A stretch of DNA of 64,000 bases from Actinomadura violacea (GTDB taxonomy: Bacteria; Actinomycetota; Actinomycetes; Streptosporangiales; Streptosporangiaceae), in NCBI RefSeq assembly GCF_017573465.1, contig NZ_JAGEPF010000001.1, positions 186,001 through 250,000 of the forward strand. The letters run 5' to 3'. Within the stretch, counting starts at the first letter, position 1. The number at the start of each line of letters is the position of its first letter. The notes under the pieces were generated by a model that worked only from the letters and a program-made list of their open reading frames with translations, searched no databases and was not told where the DNA came from. The position numbers and the translations under genes are program-made. Below are positions 33,305 to 42,257 of this stretch, in pieces.

Positions 33305-36300
33305 GTGACGGACATGCGCACCGAGCGCGGGTCTGAGCAGGAGCGCGAGCAGGTCCGGATCACCGTGCTCGGCCGGGTCGGCGTGGAGCGGGGCGGCCAC
33401 CGCACGCTGCCCACCTCCGGGATCGCCCGCGCGCTGCTCGGCGCGCTCGCCGTCGCCGGGCTCGCCGGGCTGTCCGGCCTCGGCGACGACGCGCTCAAGT
33501 CGCTGCTGTGGGGCGCCCGCGAGACCGTCATCTCCGACTCGACGCTCGCCGTCGCGGTGTACCGGCTGCGCCGCTGGCTGACCGAGACCGCCGGGCCGGG
33601 CGTCGAGGTCGTCCGCACCACCAACGGGTACGCGCTGGAACTGCCGGGCGCCGACATCGACGCGGCCGCGTTCCGCCGCGCGGTCGCCGACGCGGCGATG
33701 CTGCCCGCCGACCGGCGCGCCGGCGCGCTGGAGCGCGCGCTCGGGCTGTGGCGGGGCCGCGCGCTGGAGGACGTGTCGCCCGACTCCGTCGACCAGGCCG
33801 CCGTCGACCGGCTGGAACGCGAGCGGGTCGAGGCGACGATGGAGCACGCCCGCACCGTCCTCGCGGCGGGCGCGCCCGAGCGTGCGCTGCCGCACCTCAG
33901 CCCGATGGTGCGCGCCCACCCGCTCGACGAGCAGCTCCTCACGGTCTGGATCGAGGTGCTCGCGTCGTGCGGCCGGCAGGCCGAGGCGCTGGAGGCCTAC
34001 GAGGAGGCGCGGGTCCGGCTGCTCGACCAGCTCGGCGTCGACCCCGGACCCGAGCTGCGCGACGTCCACGTCCGCGTGCTGCGCCAGGAGACCGCCGCCG
34101 CACCCGCGCATGGCGAACCGGCGCACGACGGACCCGCGCACGACGACCCGGACGGCGCCCGTCCCGCCGACCCCGACCCCGGCGGTGAGGGGGACGGCGA
34201 CCGGGTCCGGCGGGAGCGGCCGAGCCAGCTCCCGCCCGCCGTGCCCGACTTCACCGGCCGCGGCGACCAGATCGACAGCATGCTCGCGCTGCTGTCCGCC
34301 GGCGACGGCAACGAGCCCGTGTCGGTGTCCGCCGTCGCCGGGATGGGCGGCATCGGCAAGACGACCCTCGCCGTGCACATCGCGCACCGCATCCGCGACG
34401 CCTTCCCCGACGGGCAGCTCTTCGTGGACCTGCGCGGCGCCGAACGCGACCCCGCCGACCCCGCCGAGGTGCTCGCCCGGTTCCTGCGCGCCCTCGGGGT
34501 CAACGCCGCCGCCGTCCCGGAGAGCCCCGGCGAGCGCGCCGCGCTGTACCGCAGCATCCTCGCCGACCGGCGCATCCTCGTCGTGCTCGACAACGCCGCC
34601 GACGAGACGCAGGTCGAGCCGCTGCTGCCCGGCGGCCGGCTGTCCCGCGCCGTCATCACCAGCCGCACCCGGCTCACCGCGCTGCCCGGCGCCCGCCTCA
34701 TCGAGCTGGACGTGCTGACCCCCGCGCAGGCCGTCGACCTGCTCGTGCACATCGTCGGCCGGGACCGGCTCGCGGCCGAGCCGGAGGCCGCCGCGGAGCT
34801 CGCCCGGATGTGCGGGCACCTGCCGCTCGCGCTGCGCGTCGCCGGCGCCCGCCTCGCCGCGAAGGCGCACTGGAGCATCGCCGGGTTCGTCCGCCGGATG
34901 CGCGAGCAGGGCCGGCTGGACGAGCTGACCCAGCGCGGCCTCAGCGTCCGCACCACCCTGCACCTCAGCTATCAGGGCCTCGGCCGGGACGCGCGGCGGC
35001 TGTACCGGCTGCTCGGCCTGCTCGACGCGCCCGACTTCGCCTGCTGGACGGCCGCCGCGCTGCTGGACCGGCCGCCCGCCGAGGTCGCCGAGCTGCTCGA
35101 GACGCTCGTCGACGCGCAGCTCCTCGACGCGGCCGGCCAGCTCCCGGTGCCCGGCGCCGTCCGCTACCGGTTCCACGACCTCGTCCGCGACCACGCCCGC
35201 GAGCTGTGCCGCGCTGAGGACGGCCCGGACGATCGCGCCGCCGCGCTGCGCCGCGCCCTCGGCGGCTGGCTCGCGATCACCGACCGCGTCGTCGAGCTGG
35301 TCACCGGCGGCGGCGACTCCCTCGCCGCGGGCCGGGCCGTCCGGTACCCGCTGGACGAGGCGGTCGTCGCGCGCTCGCTCGCGCACGCCCCGGACTGGTT
35401 CGAGGCGGAGCGGTTCGGGCTGACCTCCGCGGTCCGGCAGGCCGCGCGGCTCGGCGAGGACGGGCTGGCCTGGGAGATCGCGGTCCGGTCGGCGATCCTG
35501 TTCCAGCCCGCGCACTACACCGACGACTGGCAGCAGGTCATCGCGGACGCGCTGCCGGTCGTCCGGGCCGCCGGCGACCTGCGCGGCGAGGCGGCGCTGC
35601 TGGAGCGCACCACGGAGCTGGCGTGCGCGCGCCGCGACTACGACCTGGCGCTGCGGTCCGTCCGGTCGGCGCTGCGGCTGTTCGAGGAGACCGGGAACCC
35701 GCACGGCACCGCGCTGTCGCTCCGCCAGCTCGCGACCGTGCACCGGATGACGGGCCGGTTCGGCGACGCCGAGGCCGACGGGCGGCGCGCCCGCGAGCTG
35801 TTCCAGCGGGTCGGCGACGTCGCGGGCGAGTCGCACGCCGTCCTGGTGATCGGCTGCGCCCAGTACGAGCGCGGCGACGCCCATGACGCGCTCGGCGTGC
35901 TGACGATGGCGCGCGACCTCGCGCGCCGCGCCCGCTACACCGGCGTCGAGCTGCAGTCGGTGTACTGGATCGGGCAGGCGCTGCTCGCGCTCGGCCGGCC
36001 GGGCGAGGCCAGGCCGCTGTTCGAGCACATCGACGAGGAGGGCACCGCGGCGGGCAGCCGGCTCGTCGGCATGTACGCCGCGCACGGCCTCGGCTGCACC
36101 CATTTCGCGCTCGGCCGCCCCGCGGAGGCCGAGCAGTCGCTGCGGCTGGCGCTGCGGCTCGCCGAGGAGCGCGGCGACCCGCTGATGCGCGCGCGCATCC
36201 TCTACGTGCTGGGCGACCTGTACTGGGATCGCGGTGACCTCCTCACGGCGAGGCGGCTGCTGGAGCGCGCGCTGAAGCTGGCGACCTCGGTGTCGGTGCC

Positions 36301-36466
36301 GCTGTGGCGGGCCAAGTGCCTCTTCCTGCTCGGTGCCCTCCTCCAGGTGGCCGGCCCCGGCGAGGGGGACGGCGGCGGTGCGGACCCGCGCCGCGAGGCG
36401 CTGGAGATCTTCCGGGAGCTCGGCGTCCCGACCGAGGACGGGACGGCCGCGCACCTCCTGTGGTGA
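33305..36466 (+). CDS. AfsR/SARP-type transcriptional regulator (BTAD + NB-ARC + TPR), second copy
   Basis: A protein of about 1,053 residues with a winged helix (about 17-115), a BTAD domain (about 117-262), a charged linker with a His/Ala/Asp repeat (PAHGE, PAHDG, PAHDD at 267-281) and an NB-ARC ATPase. The P-loop GMGGIGKT is at 346-353, with Walker B-like ILVVLDNAAD and a GLPL-like CGHLPLALRVAG. A TPR region of about 400 residues follows. STAND proteins of this layout are ATP-switched activators of secondary metabolism. No biosynthetic cluster adjoins it. The start is ambiguous: GTG 33305 or ATG 33314, the latter with GGGAG 9 nt upstream. Confidence 0.92.
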   Translation: MTDMRTERGSEQEREQVRITVLGRVGVERGGHRTLPTSGIARALLGALAVAGLAGLSGLGDDALKSLLWGARETVISDSTLAVAVYRLRRWLTETAGPGVEVVRTTNGYALELPGADIDAAAFRRAVADAAMLPADRRAGALERALGLWRGRALEDVSPDSVDQAAVDRLERERVEATMEHARTVLAAGAPERALPHLSPMVRAHPLDEQLLTVWIEVLASCGRQAEALEAYEEARVRLLDQLGVDPGPELRDVHVRVLRQETAAAPAHGEPAHDGPAHDDPDGARPADPDPGGEGDGDRVRRERPSQLPPAVPDFTGRGDQIDSMLALLSAGDGNEPVSVSAVAGMGGIGKTTLAVHIAHRIRDAFPDGQLFVDLRGAERDPADPAEVLARFLRALGVNAAAVPESPGERAALYRSILADRRILVVLDNAADETQVEPLLPGGRLSRAVITSRTRLTALPGARLIELDVLTPAQAVDLLVHIVGRDRLAAEPEAAAELARMCGHLPLALRVAGARLAAKAHWSIAGFVRRMREQGRLDELTQRGLSVRTTLHLSYQGLGRDARRLYRLLGLLDAPDFACWTAAALLDRPPAEVAELLETLVDAQLLDAAGQLPVPGAVRYRFHDLVRDHARELCRAEDGPDDRAAALRRALGGWLAITDRVVELVTGGGDSLAAGRAVRYPLDEAVVARSLAHAPDWFEAERFGLTSAVRQAARLGEDGLAWEIAVRSAILFQPAHYTDDWQQVIADALPVVRAAGDLRGEAALLERTTELACARRDYDLALRSVRSALRLFEETGNPHGTALSLRQLATVHRMTGRFGDAEADGRRARELFQRVGDVAGESHAVLVIGCAQYERGDAHDALGVLTMARDLARRARYTGVELQSVYWIGQALLALGRPGEARPLFEHIDEEGTAAGSRLVGMYAAHGLGCTHFALGRPAEAEQSLRLALRLAEERGDPLMRARILYVLGDLYWDRGDLLTARRLLERALKLATSVSVPLWRAKCLFLLGALLQVAGPGEGDGGGADPRREALEIFRELGVPTEDGTAAHLLW

Positions 36467-37051
36467 CCCGCGCCGTGCTGACCGAGCGCCGGACGGGTGG
36501 CGCGCGCCCCGGGCCGACCCCCGTGCGGCCCGTCCCCGAAGCGGTCGATCTCCACGGCGGCAACGCTAGGACGGGCCGATTACAACTCGCTTACACCTCG
36601 CCCCGCGCCCGAACCGATCGCCGGCATCGGGAGTCCGTGCGCGAGAGACAGCGGACCGGATCCGATGCGGAGCGTGACCATCTCGTTGCATACGGTTCCG
36701 TTCGTCGCACGCGGCGCACCGTTCGTCGACGCGGGCGGTTGAACCCTCGAACCTCGGGTGAGGGGCTCGCTACCTTCTTCTCATCCGCAGGGCGCCCCGC
36801 GCCGAAGCCGCTTCGGGGGGAGCGGCCGTCCCCAGTGCGCGAATCAGGGCCGGCCCGCGGAACGGGGGGAGAGGGGTCACTCTGGGGGGAGTGGCCCCTC
36901 TCCGTTACCCCCCGTTTGTAGCTTCGCTATAAGCGCCCCGGCCGCAAGGCGTCGATATGTAAGCAGCGCGGCGCGACGGGGCGGCCCACAATTCTGGGAC
37001 CCGCGGAGACCCACCCGCCGCGGTTTCCGGCCAGTGAAGGGCACGCCCCCC
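36467..37051. other. 585-bp intergenic region with G-rich hairpins
   Basis: No gene is convincing here; short readings lack ribosome-binding sites. The left half holds no obvious signal. From 36802 there is a small hairpin (CCGAAG 36802-36807 with CTTCGG 36811-36816). A G-rich segment with a 12-bp hairpin follows (36871-36900, listed separately), then an AT-richer stretch (GTTTGTAGCTTCGCTATAAG, 36914-36933) whose TATAAG could be a -10 for the cutinase gene. This would give a leader of about 110 nt. Confidence 0.45.
36871..36900 (+). terminator. G-rich 12-bp hairpin upstream of cutinase gene
   Basis: GAGGGGTCACTC (36871-36882) pairs with GAGTGGCCCCTC (36889-36900) through eleven Watson-Crick pairs and one U-G pair, with the loop TGGGGG. 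Runs of four to six G at 36864-36869, 36873-36876 and 36884-36889 could alternatively form a G-quadruplex. No T-tract follows. It may terminate the SARP transcript or act as a leader element. Confidence 0.5.
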
Positions 37052-37975
37052 ATGCACAGGAAACTCGCCCATTCGTTCCGGCTCCTCTCCGCCGCCGCCG
37101 TCCTCGCCGCGGGCGCGGCCCTCGCCCCGCCCGCGAGCGCCGCGGCCCCCGTCAGACCCGCGACCGCGCAGCGGGCCGCGGAAAGGGCCGCCGACAATCC
37201 GTACCAGCGGGGCCCCGCGCCGACCGAGGCGAGCATCACCGCCGAAAAGGGCCCGTTCGCGATCGAGACGATCCCCGTTCCGGCGGGCAGCGGCACCGGG
37301 TTCAACAAGGGCACCGTCTACGCGCCGACCGACATGAGCCAGGGCACGTTCGGCGCCATCGTCGTGTCGCCCGGCTTCGTCTCGCCGGAGGCGTGGATCT
37401 CCTGGTACGGGCCGCGGCTGGCGTCCCAGGGCTTCGTCGTCATGACGCTGGAGACCGACAGCCTCTTCGACGTCCCCGCCTCGCGCGGCGACCAGCTGCT
37501 CGCCGCGCTCGACTGGCTGACCGGCAAGAGCAGCGTCAAGAACCGCATCGACGCGACCCGCACCGCCGTCATGGGGCATTCCATGGGCGGCGGCGGGACG
37601 CTGGAGGCCGCGAACAAGCGGCCGTCCCTCAAGGCCGACATCCCGCTCGCGCCATGGGACATGACCTACAACTTCCCGGACATCAAGACCCCGACGCTCA
37701 TCATGGGCGCCGACAACGACTTCATCGCGCCCGCGGCGTCGATGGCCGAGACCTACTACAACAACCTCAAGACGGCGCCGGAAAAGGCGTACCTGCTGCT
37801 GAAGAACGCCGGCCACATGACGTTCGTGTCGCCGAACACCACCATCGCGAAGTACTCCATCGCGTGGATGAAGCGGTTCGTCGACAACGACGCCCGCTAC
37901 GACCGGTTCCTGTGCCCGGCGCCGGCGCCCAGTGCCACCATCGCGAAATACCTCGACACCTGCCCGACCGGCTGA
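37052..37975 (+). CDS. Secreted cutinase / PET hydrolase-family esterase
   Basis: A 307-residue exported alpha/beta hydrolase closely resembling actinomycete cutinases (TfCut, LCC) and PETase. A signal peptide of about 30 residues ends PPASAAA. The mature start NPYQRGPAPTEASI is typical. The catalytic triad is Ser177 (GHSMGGGG), Asp223 (GADNDFIAP) and His255 (NAGHMTF). Substrate-cleft residues are Met178 and Trp202 (APWD); the usual aromatic Tyr of the SPGYT loop is Phe109 (SPGFV). Cys288 and Cys304 form the conserved C-terminal disulfide, and RFVDNDARYDRFLCP is diagnostic. It should hydrolyse cutin-like polyesters, and polyester plastics are possible. The start ATG 37052 has a weak GAAGG site. 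Confidence 0.93.
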   Translation: MHRKLAHSFRLLSAAAVLAAGAALAPPASAAAPVRPATAQRAAERAADNPYQRGPAPTEASITAEKGPFAIETIPVPAGSGTGFNKGTVYAPTDMSQGTFGAIVVSPGFVSPEAWISWYGPRLASQGFVVMTLETDSLFDVPASRGDQLLAALDWLTGKSSVKNRIDATRTAVMGHSMGGGGTLEAANKRPSLKADIPLAPWDMTYNFPDIKTPTLIMGADNDFIAPAASMAETYYNNLKTAPEKAYLLLKNAGHMTFVSPNTTIAKYSIAWMKRFVDNDARYDRFLCPAPAPSATIAKYLDTCPTG

Positions 37976-37985
37976 GCCCCGCCCG

Positions 37986-38034
37986 GGGACGGCGGCGGCG
38001 GCCGGACGCACGTCCCGGCCGCCGCCGCCGTCCC
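37986..38034. terminator. 20-bp perfect hairpin between convergent genes
   Basis: Arms 37986-38005 and 38015-38034 are exact reverse complements over 20 bp (GGC repeats against GCC repeats) with a 9-nt loop. It lies between the cutinase stop (37975) and the PucR stop (38040), so it probably terminates both transcripts. There is no T-tract. Confidence 0.72.
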
Positions 38035-38039
38035 GCGGC

Positions 38040-39302
38040 TCACGCGGGCGACAGCCGCCGGTCCCCGGAGTCCAGGCGGACGAGGTGGTGCAGCAGGAGC
38101 AGCAGCTCGATCCGGCGGTCCGGGTCCAGCAGCGCGCCGCCGAGGGCCTCCTCCAGCCGCCGGATCCGGTACCGGACGGTCTGCTCGTGCACGAGCAGCC
38201 GCTCCGCCGCCGCGACCGCGTTGTCGCGGCACTCCATGTAGGTCAGCAGCGTCCGCGACAGCGCGTCCCGGCGGTGCGGCGCCAGCTCCATCAGCGGGCC
38301 GAGCCGCGCGCCGAGCGCCACGTCCAGCAGCTCCTCGCTCTGCGCCGCGACCAGGCTCGGCAGGTGGTCCAGGCAGCGCAGCGGCTCCTTGCCGGGCAGG
38401 ACGCCGCGCTCGATCAGCGCGAGGCCGCGCCGCGCCCAGCGCAGCGACAGCGCCGCCCGCGCCGGCGGGACGGTCGGGCCGATCGCCGCGGCCCGCGTCC
38501 CCTTCACCGCCGCGGGCAGCCGGCCGCCGCCGGGGCCGTCCGGGTCCGGGCAGACCAGGTACGGGACGGCGGCGTCCCAGTCGGCGAGGAACGCGGGCGG
38601 CAGCACCGGGACGGAGGCGCCGGGGGCCGGGCGCAGCGCGACCACGGCGAGCGTCCGCGGCACCTGCCAGCCCGCCGCGCCGGCCAGCTCCCCGACCGCC
38701 GCGTCGCTGGCCGGCGGGTCCATGACCAGCAGGTCGCGCAGCCGGCTCCGGAACCGCTCCCGCTCGCCCGCGAGCTCGCCCTGCGCCCGCGCGTACCCGC
38801 GCGCGGCCGCGCCCGCGATCCGCTCCAGGAACACGAACAGCGACTCGGTCATCCTCCCGAGGTCGTCCAGCGACCAGCCGAGCCGCCGCGCGTCCTTGAT
38901 GAACCGGCGGCACGCGACCTGCCCGCTGACCCGGATCGCGGTCTGCAGCCCGTCCAGGCTGCGGCCCTTGCGCGCCTCGTGCGCGCCGATGCCCTCGAAG
39001 ATGCCGGTGACCGTCCCCCAGTCGGTGCCGGGCCGGCCGATCGCGTCCACGAACTGCCGGACGCTCTGCTCGACGGCCCACCGCATCCGGCGCCCGTAGC
39101 GGCTGTCGGGCGGGCGCGCGTACTCGGGGACGAGGCCCTGGATCTCGCCGACCATCTCGGTCGCCGCCGCCTCCAGGTGCGGCCGCAGCGGCTCGGCGAG
39201 GTCGGGGGACACGCCGGCGAGCGGGAACTCCTGACCGGCGGACGTCGGGCTTGCGGACGACCTGCCGGCGGACGCGGCGGCGGGACGGGCGGACCGGCTC
39301 AA
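38040..39302 (-). CDS. PucR/CdaR-type transcriptional regulator
   Basis: A 420-residue regulator. The N-terminal two thirds form the RsbT-like/GGDEF-like region of PucR proteins (FEGIGAHEARKGRSLDGLQT, VACRRFIKDARRLGWSLDDL). The C-terminus holds the PucR helix-turn-helix (about 345-405: TLLTYMECRDNAVAAAERLL, HEQTVRYRIRRLEEALG). Such regulators control purine, amino-acid or polyhydroxyl metabolism in response to unknown ligands. The start is TTG 39302, supported by AGGAGGG 5-6 nt upstream. It converges with the cutinase gene and could regulate it, but there is no direct evidence. Confidence 0.88.
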   Translation of the reverse strand: MSRSARPAAASAGRSSASPTSAGQEFPLAGVSPDLAEPLRPHLEAAATEMVGEIQGLVPEYARPPDSRYGRRMRWAVEQSVRQFVDAIGRPGTDWGTVTGIFEGIGAHEARKGRSLDGLQTAIRVSGQVACRRFIKDARRLGWSLDDLGRMTESLFVFLERIAGAAARGYARAQGELAGERERFRSRLRDLLVMDPPASDAAVGELAGAAGWQVPRTLAVVALRPAPGASVPVLPPAFLADWDAAVPYLVCPDPDGPGGGRLPAAVKGTRAAAIGPTVPPARAALSLRWARRGLALIERGVLPGKEPLRCLDHLPSLVAAQSEELLDVALGARLGPLMELAPHRRDALSRTLLTYMECRDNAVAAAERLLVHEQTVRYRIRRLEEALGGALLDPDRRIELLLLLHHLVRLDSGDRRLSPA

Positions 39303-39421
39303 GGCACCCTCCTGGAACTCGCGATCCCCCGCTGCGGTGGCGCAGCACCGGGCCTCCCAGCGTCCGCCCGCCGCCCCCGCGACGCTAGGCAGGGGCGAGA
39401 TGGATCGGGGCGCCCGGATTG

Positions 39422-39862
39422 TCAGCGCTCTGACAGACCCCGGCCCGGTCCGGCGGCCGCGTCGATCACGCCGAGGAGTTCGCGGAGGGTCTCGCGCTGC
39501 TCGTCCGACAGCGGCGAGAGCACCTCGCGCGCGGCCTCCCGGCGGGTGCCCGCGATGCGCGCGCGGACGGCCAGTCCCTCACCGGTCGGGCGGACGAGCA
39601 GGGACCGGCGGTTGGCCGGGTCGGGCTCGCGGGTGACGAGGCCGTCGGCCTCCAGCGCGTCCACCAGCGTGGTCGCGGAGCGGGGGACGATGTCGAGCCG
39701 GCGGGCGAGGTCGGTCATCCGCAGCGGCCCCTCGGTGCCGACGATCACCCGGAGGGCGCGCGACTGGGCGGGGGTGAGGCCGAGCGGGGCGAGCCGCTCG
39801 ACCTGGTGCCGGCGGATCCGCTTGGCCGCCTTCAGGAACAGGTCGGCCAGATCGTTCTCCAT
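39422..39862 (-). CDS. MarR family transcriptional regulator
   Basis: A 146-residue winged-helix dimer-type regulator. Core segments are LGLTPAQSRALRVIVGTEGP, MTDLARRLDIVPRSATTLVD (recognition helix), the wing LVTREPDPANRRSLLVRPT and a C-terminal dimerisation helix. It is divergent from an ABC exporter gene with an 87-bp gap that contains two palindromic boxes. The expected role is ligand-released repression of itself and the exporter. Confidence 0.95.
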   Translation of the reverse strand: MENDLADLFLKAAKRIRRHQVERLAPLGLTPAQSRALRVIVGTEGPLRMTDLARRLDIVPRSATTLVDALEADGLVTREPDPANRRSLLVRPTGEGLAVRARIAGTRREAAREVLSPLSDEQRETLRELLGVIDAAAGPGRGLSER

Positions 39863-39867
39863 GAGAC

Positions 39868-39913
39868 CGAGCTTAGCTCATAGTTGTGCGGAAATAATTA
39901 TGAGCTAAGCTCA
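39868..39913. promoter_or_regulatory. Paired palindromic MarR operator
   Basis: Two near-identical palindromes, CGAGCTTAGCTCA (39868-39880) and TGAGCTAAGCTCA (39901-39913), have the consensus TGAGCTnAGCTCA and lie with centres 33 bp apart, about three helical turns. Together they form a larger perfect inverted repeat, 39869-39882 against 39899-39912 (14 bp each). They fill the region between the marR start and the ABC start, with an AT-rich core (GAAATAATTATG) between them that probably contains the -10 elements. Confidence 0.85.
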
Positions 39914-39949
39914 GTTACGTTGAGGGTCGTCCCCCGGAAGGAGCCGCCC

Positions 39950-41743
39950 ATGGCGAAGGACCCCACCACCGACACCACCACCACCGACACCGTCACCCGC
40001 TCCGATCGCCGGCGCATTCTGCGCCTGTTCGTCCCCTACCGCGCCCGGCTGTCCGGCGTCGCGCTGCTCGTCGGCCTGTCCGCGCTCGTCTCGCTGGCCT
40101 CGCCGTTCATGCTCCGCCACATCCTGGACGTCGCGCTCCCGCAGGGCCGCACCGGACTGCTGTCCGCGCTCGCCCTCGGGATGATCGCGATCGCGGTCGC
40201 GACCAGCGTGTTCTCCGTCCTGCAGACCTACATCTCCACCGGCGTCGGCCAGCGCGTCATGCACGACCTGCGCACCGCCGTCTACGCGCACCTGCAGCGG
40301 ATGCCGCTGGCGTTCTTCACCCGGACCCGCACCGGCGAGGTCCAGTCCCGGATCGCCAACGACATCGGCGGCATGCAGTCCACGGTCACCACCACCGTGA
40401 CCTCGCTCGTCTCCAACTTCACCTCCGTCACCGCCACCGCCATCGCGATGCTCGCGCTCGACTGGCGGCTCACCCTCGTCACGATGCTCACGCTGCCGGT
40501 CTTCGTGTGGATCAGCCGCCGCGTCGGCAACGAGCGCCGCAGGATCACCTCGCGCCGGCAGCGGCAGCTCGCCGCGATGTCGGCGATCGTGGAGGAGTCG
40601 CTGTCGGTCAGCGGCATCCTGCTCGGCCGCACCATGGGCCGCGCGCCCGCGCTCACCGACCGGTTCGCCGGCGAGTCCCGCGACCTCGCCGACCTGGAGA
40701 TCCGCGCGAGCATGGCCGGACGGTGGCGGCAGTCCACCATCCAGATCGTCATGGCGGCGATGCCCGCGCTGACGTACTGGGCCGCCGGGCTCACCGTCTC
40801 GCACGGCCACCCGCTGGTGTCGATCGGCACCCTCGTCGCGTTCACCACCCTGCAGACCGGCCTGTTCCGGCCGACCGTCCAGCTGCTCCAGACCGCCGTC
40901 GACGTGCAGAGCTCCATGTCGCTGTTCAGGCGGATCTTCGAGTACCTCGACCTCGAACCCGGCCTGGAGGAGCCGGCCGCGCCGCGCCCGCTGCCGCGCG
41001 CCCGCGGCCACGTCCGGTTCGAGGACGTCGGCTTCTCCTACGAGCCCGGCTCCGACGCGCTCACCGGCATCGACCTCGACGTCCCCGCCGGGACGTCCCT
41101 CGCCGTCGTCGGCGAGACCGGATCCGGCAAGACCACCCTCAGCTACCTCGTCCCGCGGCTGTACGACGCGACGTCCGGACGCGTCACCATCGACGGCGTG
41201 GACGTGCGGGACCTGTCGTTCGCCGACCTGTCCGCCGCCGTCGGCGTCGTCTCCCAGGAGACCTACCTGTTCCACGCGTCCGTCGCCGACAACCTGCGCT
41301 TCGCCAAGCCCGACGCGACCGACGAGGAACTGCACGCCGCCGCCCGCGCCGCGCAGATCCACGACCACATCGCCGGCCTCCCCGACGGCTACGACACCGT
41401 CGTCGGCGAGCGCGGCTACCGGTTCTCCGGCGGCGAGAAGCAGCGCCTCGCCATCGCCCGGACGATCCTGCGCAACCCGCCGGTCCTCGTCCTGGACGAG
41501 GCGACCAGCGCCCTCGACACCCAGACCGAGCACGCCGTCCAGCAGGCCATCGACGCGCTCGCCGAGGGCCGCACCACCATCACCATCGCGCACCGGCTCT
41601 CCACCGTCCGCGACGCCGGCCAGATCGCCGTCCTCGACCACGGGCGCGTCGCCGAACGCGGCACGCACGCCGAGCTGCTCGCCGCCGGCGGCCCCTACAC
41701 CGCGCTCGTCTCGCGCGACGAGGACCTGGCGCCCGCCGCCTGA
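39950..41743 (+). CDS. ABC exporter, fused membrane and ATPase domains
   Basis: A 597-residue half-transporter. Six TM helices span about 35-320, starting LSGVALLVGLSALVSLASPF. The nucleotide-binding domain (about 355-590) has Walker A GETGSGKTT, Q-loop VVSQETYLF, signature FSGGEKQRLA, Walker B VLVLDEATSALD and the H-loop IAHRLST. It should work as a homodimer or with another half to export a hydrophobic compound. ATG 39950 follows GGAAGGAG. Divergence from marR with a shared operator implies induction by its substrate. Confidence 0.95.
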   Translation: MAKDPTTDTTTTDTVTRSDRRRILRLFVPYRARLSGVALLVGLSALVSLASPFMLRHILDVALPQGRTGLLSALALGMIAIAVATSVFSVLQTYISTGVGQRVMHDLRTAVYAHLQRMPLAFFTRTRTGEVQSRIANDIGGMQSTVTTTVTSLVSNFTSVTATAIAMLALDWRLTLVTMLTLPVFVWISRRVGNERRRITSRRQRQLAAMSAIVEESLSVSGILLGRTMGRAPALTDRFAGESRDLADLEIRASMAGRWRQSTIQIVMAAMPALTYWAAGLTVSHGHPLVSIGTLVAFTTLQTGLFRPTVQLLQTAVDVQSSMSLFRRIFEYLDLEPGLEEPAAPRPLPRARGHVRFEDVGFSYEPGSDALTGIDLDVPAGTSLAVVGETGSGKTTLSYLVPRLYDATSGRVTIDGVDVRDLSFADLSAAVGVVSQETYLFHASVADNLRFAKPDATDEELHAAARAAQIHDHIAGLPDGYDTVVGERGYRFSGGEKQRLAIARTILRNPPVLVLDEATSALDTQTEHAVQQAIDALAEGRTTITIAHRLSTVRDAGQIAVLDHGRVAERGTHAELLAAGGPYTALVSRDEDLAPAA

Positions 41744-41997
41744 CCCGTCGCGGGGCGGCGGCGCGCGGCCGTCCGAAAAAGGCGATCTCCCCGCCCGCGC
41801 GCAACGGGAACTCTTGGCAAAGGAATCCACATCATCGGTCAAAAGGAGCCGGATCACCGGCCAATTCCGAGAAGATCGGTGCGGTCGGCGGGACGGTAGT
41901 GGCGAACCGGCGCGACGACACTTTTCCTTGATCGCGGCCGGAAAACTTGACGCGTCGGAGGTCGACTTCCGCGGCACGCTGCGGAATGGTCTCCGGC

Positions 41998-42246
41998 ATG
42001 GATTCCCGAATTCGAACCTCCACCGCCTCCGGCCCCACCGGATGGCTCCTCACCTTTCTCGGCGCGCGCGAACAGGGGCTGCGCCCGCACGGCGGCCTCG
42101 CCGCCGGCCCGGCGGAATGGCTGCTGGTCTTCCTCGAGGTCGAGCGCGCGGAACTCGCCGCCCGGCAGCGCCCCGCACCCGCCCCGCCCCGCCCCGGCCG
42201 CACCGAGGAGCACCCGTTCGGCCGCATGAACGCCCGCAGCGCATAG
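41998..42246 (+). CDS. Small hypothetical protein
   Basis: An 82-residue protein beginning MDSRIRTSTASGPTGWLLTF and containing a second similar block, GGLAAGPAEWLLVFLEVE. The repeated G-P-x-x-W-L-L-x-F-L pattern suggests two copies of a short amphipathic helix. The C-terminal third is Pro/Arg-rich. No family is recognised. It precedes the membrane-protein gene by 11 bp and may share its transcript. CTCCGG before the ATG is a poor ribosome-binding site, so the start and coding status are uncertain. Confidence 0.45.
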   Translation: MDSRIRTSTASGPTGWLLTFLGAREQGLRPHGGLAAGPAEWLLVFLEVERAELAARQRPAPAPPRPGRTEEHPFGRMNARSA

Positions 42247-42257
42247 AGACGAAGGTC

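Noticed and set aside
36497-36742. An 81-codon frame in the 585-bp gap before the cutinase gene
   Set aside because: No ribosome-binding site, atypical composition, and the protein reads like random GC-rich sequence.
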